Positions 58,319 through 64,000 of a stretch of DNA of 64,000 nucleotides are shown here, one piece after another (position 1 is the first letter of the stretch; each line of letters starts with the position of its first letter). A program made the position numbers and the translations under genes. The notes under the pieces were generated by a model. It had not been told where the DNA came from. It searched no databases and saw nothing but the letters and a program-made list of their open reading frames with translations. The stretch lies in assembly GCF_030867095.1 (NCBI RefSeq), contig NC_081828.1:213286978-213350977 (forward strand), given 5' to 3'. Origin of the DNA: Alligator mississippiensis. Lineage: Eukaryota > Chordata > Crocodylia > Alligatoridae.

Positions 58319-60028
58319 TAATATGCCTTGAAGAGCAGCAGTCCTGGGTGGCTTCCTAAACGTGGTTTGGCTTGTGTCTCGTTCCGGCGCCTGCAAACCG
58401 CCCAAAAACGAAGAAAACTGGGGAGAAAATTACAGCCGTGCAGTTTATAAGCTCCTAAAGCGCATTTACTGCTCTCCTTAATGCGGGTCGTGGACGGACT
58501 AGGTGGCCTAATTGGTTTCTTTCATCCCTAGCTCTTGGTTTTCATCATCGTTGTTTCTGGCTCAGATCAAGTGTTAACCTGCCCTTCGTAGGTGATCTAA
58601 GTTTTCGTCCTAGCCTGGGGGTTTTGCGGGTATAGTCTTCATCCTATCTCTTCCCCGTCTGCTAAATGGTGGTATTTAATCTTTATGATAACAGCTCTTA
58701 TAGGCATTGAAAACCACGCAATTTTAGCTATTAGTGCTTTCCTGTACACCCCTACCGAAATAATAAAAATTCTTGAGGCTTTCAGTTTGACTTTTCTGTG
58801 ATTTCCTGAAAGCTTTTAACTTCAAAATAATGGCTTGGATCTGTTCCTCCAAGCCCCCCCCCCCCCCCTTTACTTCTATATGCAGGGGCTAATTGAGGAT
58901 ATGTGGGTTGCTCCCAATTTTTCCTGAAATCTTCTGGAGTAATCTCTGTATCTGCAGGAGATTGTTATAGTAAGCACAGTCAGCACCGCTCACCGAAAAA
59001 AGCACTGTTCTCTTTACTGTTGTACTGTTCCAAAAACAGGTGACGGTGCATTAAACAGAACTTCATTATTCCCGCAACTTCAAATTTGCTCTTGAAATTG
59101 AACGGGGAGCGTTTGTTTATAACATCATATTTAGGAATTAGGGGTACTGGGGTGCCAGTGTGTCTCCAGTTTTTTGTCTAGTGGGTTCATAACTAAGTGA
59201 TACAGTTGCCATCCTAAAGTTTTTGCTTCTTCGTTCTTTGCTCTTCTTTTTGTTTCTCCAGTTCTGGAGTTGTTTATTGGATCACATTAGTTTTTGGTTT
59301 CTCTGTTCTTTTCCTGCTTTGTGTCTCTTCCTTCAGCCACATTTCTGCTTCCATTTTTATGTCCCTTGCTACCTTCCCTGCCCTTTCTTATAATCATTTG
59401 TTTTGCATCCACAGGAAGAAATAGAGTACCAAGCTGCCGCTTTCCATTCCTGGCTGGCTTCGGTTGGTAACGTTCTAAGAGCGCACAAAACCGTATCCAG
59501 CTTTGATATCACTTCATATTAGTGGTGCTGAGATGCAATACTTTTATATCCAGCCTTTCCGCTTAATGCAGAGCTTGGCTGTATAGAGCAGGGGTAGAGT
59601 TTTGGTCCTGTGCAGTGCTGACTTCATTGCTTCTCTAAAGTTGAATGAACCCCACAACTACACAGCAAGTTGAAACCTGGCCATATAGTTACTGAAACTG
59701 ATTAATGATTTACAGTTTTGGGGGGAAAACCATGCTGACTTGCAAACATTAAGTTCAGGTCTTATAAAGATGTGGTTCTCTCCCTTGGTGTATAATTATC
59801 CTCCTGAGTTTGCCATAAAATTGTGCTTTGAATCCAAGCTTTCATTCGAAATAAATAAATAAAGTTAACTCTGGAGCCCTGTTGGTTGCAAAGATAACCT
59901 GCAAAGTCTGAGTCAAATATAAGCACTACAGCAATGTGTGCACACACTGATAAACAATGTGTACTATTCTTTCTGTGTTGGTAAGATATTAATTCAGCAA
60001 TCTGATAAAAGCTTAAGTGTCAAAATAA

Positions 60029-60604
60029 CTAGTGATTATACCAATTTTTAGTATTAATATAACGATAATGTGCTTTTTCATCATTGGGTTTAGGGAAGAT
60101 GTTGGGGAGGGAAGCACTGATACATTTAGTTATCAAAGTTGCAGTAGTGGGTAAACAAACATCAGTTTTCTTCCTCCTATACTTATGGATTTTTAAAGTG
60201 ACTTTCTCCCGGAAAATGGAGGAACTGGATATCGTCTGTAGCATCCAAAGCTTCATCTGTCTCCTGGATCTTAACATGCGTAGTTTGCTATAGCTTTGTG
60301 GTCCTGGTAGCTCCAAGATGTCTTCCACGTAACAACCAAAACAGACAGCCTTCCTTTTAACAGGCTTTACAGAGAAGTTATTCATTGCCACCACAGGTAT
60401 CTGCAGCAATTCAACATATGGGAGCAGTGTAAAAGTGATTTTAGTGTTTAAAGTAGATAGAACATCTCCCAGGCCAGCCAGTATAGCATCTCTTGTAAAG
60501 GGGCAGACAGATTGGAGTGGACTCCCCTGCCACACATTTAGATCTATAGTACAAATAATACAAGGGGCAGGAGTTGTTAATAATAATAATAATAACAACA
60601 ACAA
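60029..60604 (-). other. Unrecognised 191-codon antisense ORF
   Basis: Open for 576 nt on the minus strand. Protein-like runs include CPFTRDAILAGLGDVLSTLN, PYVELLQIPVVAMNNFSVKP and FGCYVEDILELPG. The leucine-rich start comes from the (TAA)n tract and is not credible. On the plus strand the region ends in a TAA-repeat tail, as retroposons do. I know no family for it. Decayed retrocopy, unknown repeat or chance are all possible. Confidence 0.3.
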
Positions 60605-60605
60605 C
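60577..60605 (+). repeat. (TAA)n/(CAA)n microsatellite
   Basis: TTAATAATAATAATAATAAC followed by CAACAACAAC. It could be the tail of a retroposed unit on the plus strand. Confidence 0.85.
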
Positions 60606-60730
60606 TCTTTTAGCCATTATAGCTTAATTCAGGTAATTTAATACTGATCATCATAATTTCTATTTTACCAATAGGTTCTTGAATTAAACTTTTTATGGCT
60701 AGTATTTGCACTATGCTATAGATTGTATTC

Positions 60731-61129
60731 CATGGCTGTCCAGCTGGCTGCCTGTGGGTCGCACGTGGCCCATGACAGGTTAGCTATTGACGTGGCCCAT
60801 CCAGCTATTGTTCCCCTCATTGCTTTGACTGCAGCTGGGGTCTGCAGATTCTTTCCCCCTCCTTTGGCTTCTGCTTCCTGCGCCTGCCCCAGGGGTGGTG
60901 CAACAGCTTGCAGCGCAGGGGCTCAGGATGCCTCTGCAGTGCAGCTGGGGAGCTTCTGTCTAGGTAGATGAGGGGTACGGTGCTGGAGTATGTGTGCAGC
61001 ATGGTGCAGCTGGGGGGCACGTGTAAGAAGGGGCATCCATGCTATGAGGGAGCTGGGGAACCTGTGGCTCATGCTGGTATAGTCCACGTGGCATGCAGCT
61101 CCTAGCTGCTTACAAGTTGGACGGCCCTG
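60731..61129. mobile_element. hAT-like MITE, 399 bp
   Basis: Left CATGGCTGTCCAGCTGG against right reversed CAGGGCCGTCCAACTTG. The flanks TTGTATTC and TTGTTGTT agree at only 5 of 8. Contains GTGGGTCGCACGTGGCCC and CACGTGGCATGCAGC in mirrored positions. Confidence 0.6.
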
Positions 61130-63465
61130 TTGTTGTTTCTTTCAGCAAGCTTTGGAAACCAGTGTTTTTCACTGCAACTTGAAATTTTAATTACTGCCAG
61201 GAAGTTTGTTTTGTATTTCTTTGTCATCATGTTTGGTGTGTCACAAAACCAATTGCAGTATAAATTGAAAGTATACCAAGAACGAGCACTTTACTTCCTA
61301 GTTATGCTACTAAAATAAAATAATACAGCTTATTTGTTCTTGGTATTCTTTTTTACCTTTTTTTGTAAATCTAATGGGGAAAAATACTAAATTGTACAAA
61401 ACATGAAGATAGACTAGTTTACAGGACTTGTTTACCCTGATAAATCTGGAAGGGTGGTATACATGCACTAAATATAATACTGTAATTTAAAAACCCAGAG
61501 GTCAGTTGTGTTTTAATGCCCTAGATATCTAAAGTCTCTTTATCCAGTCTCTTCATCCTCTGGAAAGCATATGTCATTTAACTGTCTCATTTGCTGTGTC
61601 CCATTCCTGCTTTTTCCCCTCATTTCAACTTATTTTTGTCATTCTTAGTCTTGCTTGTTCATTCTGATACTCATTCCAGTTTCCATTTTTTCTCTTCTCA
61701 TTTATCCATCCTTCCATGTGGGCATCCCCAGTCAATCAGTTTTCACTTCTTGTTCAGTCCCTTTTTCTTTCTTCTAGCCTTATTACACCTGGTGTGTATG
61801 CTTTAGTATTTAGCCACTAGAGTCGTACATGCTGCCTTGGTGGAAGTAAGTGTTCACCATTGCAGATGCATTTGGGAAGTAATAGGAAGGGAATTATGCT
61901 CTGGGGTCTTCACTTGTCTTTCAGGGGGCAGATCAAATGACTATGAGAATTAATAGATGAGATGTCTGAGACTGCAGAGTAGAGAGCTGTGCTCACCAGC
62001 AGTCTGAGTGAAACCCTGCAGAGATTTGAAATAGAGTATATAAAGCAAATTAAGGTTAGTAACTCAAATGGAGACTTAAACAGAAATTGATGCTTGGAGA
62101 GGACAGAGTAGTATTTTCTTACATTTTCACATAACTTACTCATTTGCAGAAAAAATAATTTTCATAACCCTAGTCATCTTAAAGTACTACTGAATCTGGT
62201 CACGCTTGTGGGTAGCACTGAAGACCGCTGACTTTACTTAATAGAATAACCTAGAAAAAGAAAAGTAGGTGGTATTTTTTTAAATTTTATTTTAACTTTG
62301 TGATTTGGTTGATTTCTTTCCCCCTCTGCCTCCCATAATGTGTCAGACTTCCAGGAATATATTGTGGCTCATTTTCTTTGCTCATTAGCACTAGTTTAAA
62401 TAATATTTTGTATGTGCCCTTCAAGCTTGTAGCAAGCTGCTATTGCAGATCTCAGGCAGAAGTTAAGAGAATGATATACAACATTCATCATGGGCCCACA
62501 CTTCACCGCTCAGCAAAGGGCTCTTGGTGATTAGAGAGACTGCTCTAATTTTCCTTGGATCTGGTTTGAACTGAGGTGGGAGGCTGGTCTTGTAAAAGGC
62601 ACATGCAGAACAGATTAGATTAAAAAAAACTAAAGATTTTTTTTTTTTTAATATTCAAATTCCTTTTTGCTTTAAATTAAACCTAATTTAAAACTGAAAC
62701 ACTACATTAAGTCCCAACCCTTACTGTAATCTAATCTAGTAAAAAATGTAACAAAAATGTATCTGGAGCAAATATGCATTGCTTGAAAGTTTTAAAGGAA
62801 ATCAAATTAATTAACTGGAGGAAGTCACTGACTAAGCACCTGGAACCAGAGTTGGTTGAATCGGTAAAACCGTTTTGATAGCGGGTGCATCTACTTAATC
62901 TTTCTTACAAATTTAGTTTAGTTAAGTAATTCACTCAAAGTTGAGAAATTGATTAGGATCCAGAAAAGCAGGAATCCCTCCCTCCTCCCCCCCACTGCCG
63001 ATCTATGAACAGAATACTATGTGCTTGATCGCTGAACAAACAGAGATCCTAATCTTGAAGGACGTGATGGTCAGAAACCATCATCTCTATTTACAAATTA
63101 CAGACAATACTTTCTTTGTTTAATAAATCAGTTTTAATTGCAAAACACGTTTTGATAAAAAGCAAACAAATGTGCTGGATGCATAAAATCAGTTTAACTA
63201 ATAAGCACATCTTTAAAAAGTTGACGTTCTGTGGGGGGTTTTAAATTCCAGTTTCCATCAAAAGCAACTCAACACCAATCATAATAAAATGTGTAGTAAC
63301 TTAGAAAGGTCTTTCCTAATTTGGTTAACAATGAAATGTAAAAGTAAAGCATACAACTAAATGCACGTTGAACTGTGTCACAGCATTTATACACGTTTAA
63401 GCAGTATGGACTGATCTGAATGGATCCCAGCAGGAAGCAAGTTTTCTCTGATTGTAAGCCATATA

Positions 63466-63850
63466 GCAAGGCATACGAGGAAAGGCTGAAGGACCTGGGC
63501 CTCTTCAGCCTAAAAAAGAGAAGGCTGAAAGGGGACTTGGTAGCAGCTTCCTGCTACATCAGGGGAATATATCAAGGGCTCAGCGAACAACTGTTCGCCA
63601 GGGCACTGTTGGAGAAAACCAGGAGTAATGGCCACAAACTCCTGGAAGACCATTTCAGGCTTAACCCTAGAAAAAACTTCTTCACAGTTAGGGTTTCCAG
63701 ACTGTGGAATAAACTCCCTCCAGAGGTGGTGCAGTCACCTACCCTGGAAATCTTCAAGAGGAGACTGGACGGTCACCTAGTACAGGGGGGCTGGACCCGA
63801 TGATCTTGCGAGGTCCCTTCCAGCCCCTTACAATCTATGAATCAGTCTAT
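63466..63850 (+). mobile_element. CR1 LINE 3' end with ORF2 C-terminus
   Basis: Encodes YEERLKDLGLFSLKKRRLKG, FRLNPRKNFFTVRVSRLWN and PPEVVQSPTLEIFKRRL in one open frame, then GATGATCTTGCGAGGTCCC and TACAATCTATGAATCAGTC at the 3' end. Fairly young by its intact frame. Confidence 0.9.
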
Positions 63851-64000
63851 GTAAACAAGACTTCAGTAACTTAAATTGAGGTTCACCATTTTTCATGCCA
63901 TTAAAATTACGTAGGCAGCTGACTTACTGTTTCAGTTGTATAGTTGCCTTTGTCTGCTACCCAAATGAGCATCATAGAGTAATTGTATGGTTAAAGAACT

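Larger units (their letters stand above)
58074..64000. other. NKTR intron after first coding exon (open at window end)
   Basis: 5.9 kb without the next expected exon (VGRIMFQLFSD...). It contains a CR1 end at 58.24 kb, a C run at 58.86 kb, an antisense ORF at 60.03-60.60 kb, a MITE at 60.73 kb and a CR1 end at 63.47 kb. The rest is AT-rich unique sequence. Confidence 0.7.

Noticed and set aside
58074..64000. Second NKTR coding exon
   Set aside because: No stretch encodes the expected GRIMFQLFSDICPKTCKNF segment with splice sites; it probably lies beyond the window.

Overview
The window looks like nuclear DNA of a sauropsid, most likely a crocodilian (a turtle is the alternative). It has split genes with GT-AG introns, two CpG islands, abundant CR1 LINE 3' ends in both orientations, non-autonomous hAT-like elements with 8-bp target duplications, and long CA/TG arrays. 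This is read from motif recognition only; no database was searched.

Two protein-coding genes are supported. SEC22C (ER longin/multi-TM protein of early secretory transport) lies on the minus strand. Its six coding exons (789-989, 5232-5297, 5935-6053, 12186-12368, 14277-14440, 19585-19794) join in one frame to a 304-residue protein. A non-coding first exon ends in a CpG island near 28.72-28.83 kb. NKTR (cyclophilin-type, RS-rich nuclear protein) begins on the plus strand at about 57.3-57.5 kb in a second CpG island. Its first coding exon (57988-58073) encodes the first 19 residues, and the rest lies beyond the window. The two genes are divergent, as at the mammalian SEC22C-SS18L2-NKTR locus. 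I could not find SS18L2 between them.

Layout: 1-788 SEC22C 3' UTR or downstream sequence; 789-28830 SEC22C and its introns, with a 1,000-bp hAT-like element (3.7-4.7 kb), nested CR1 (15.4-17.1 kb), palindromic retroposed repeats (11.2, 20.5 kb) and a 1.1-kb hAT-like element (21.7-22.8 kb). 28.9-57.2 kb is a repeat-rich intergenic block: CR1, hAT-like MITEs, a 3-bp-TSD TIR family (36.3, 48.9, 53.4 kb), a non-CR1 LINE (42.4-43.9 kb) and a CA-array-bearing element (38.4-39.8 kb). 57.3-64 kb is the NKTR start and its first large intron, which holds an unexplained 191-codon antisense ORF and a CR1 3' end.

No bacterial-type operons, CRISPR arrays, rRNA or functional tRNA genes are seen. The most notable content is the set of mobile elements whose ends and target duplications can be read to the base. 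These include a strongly palindromic repeat family whose four best copies carry 9-13 bp target duplications, which points to retroposition rather than DNA transposition.
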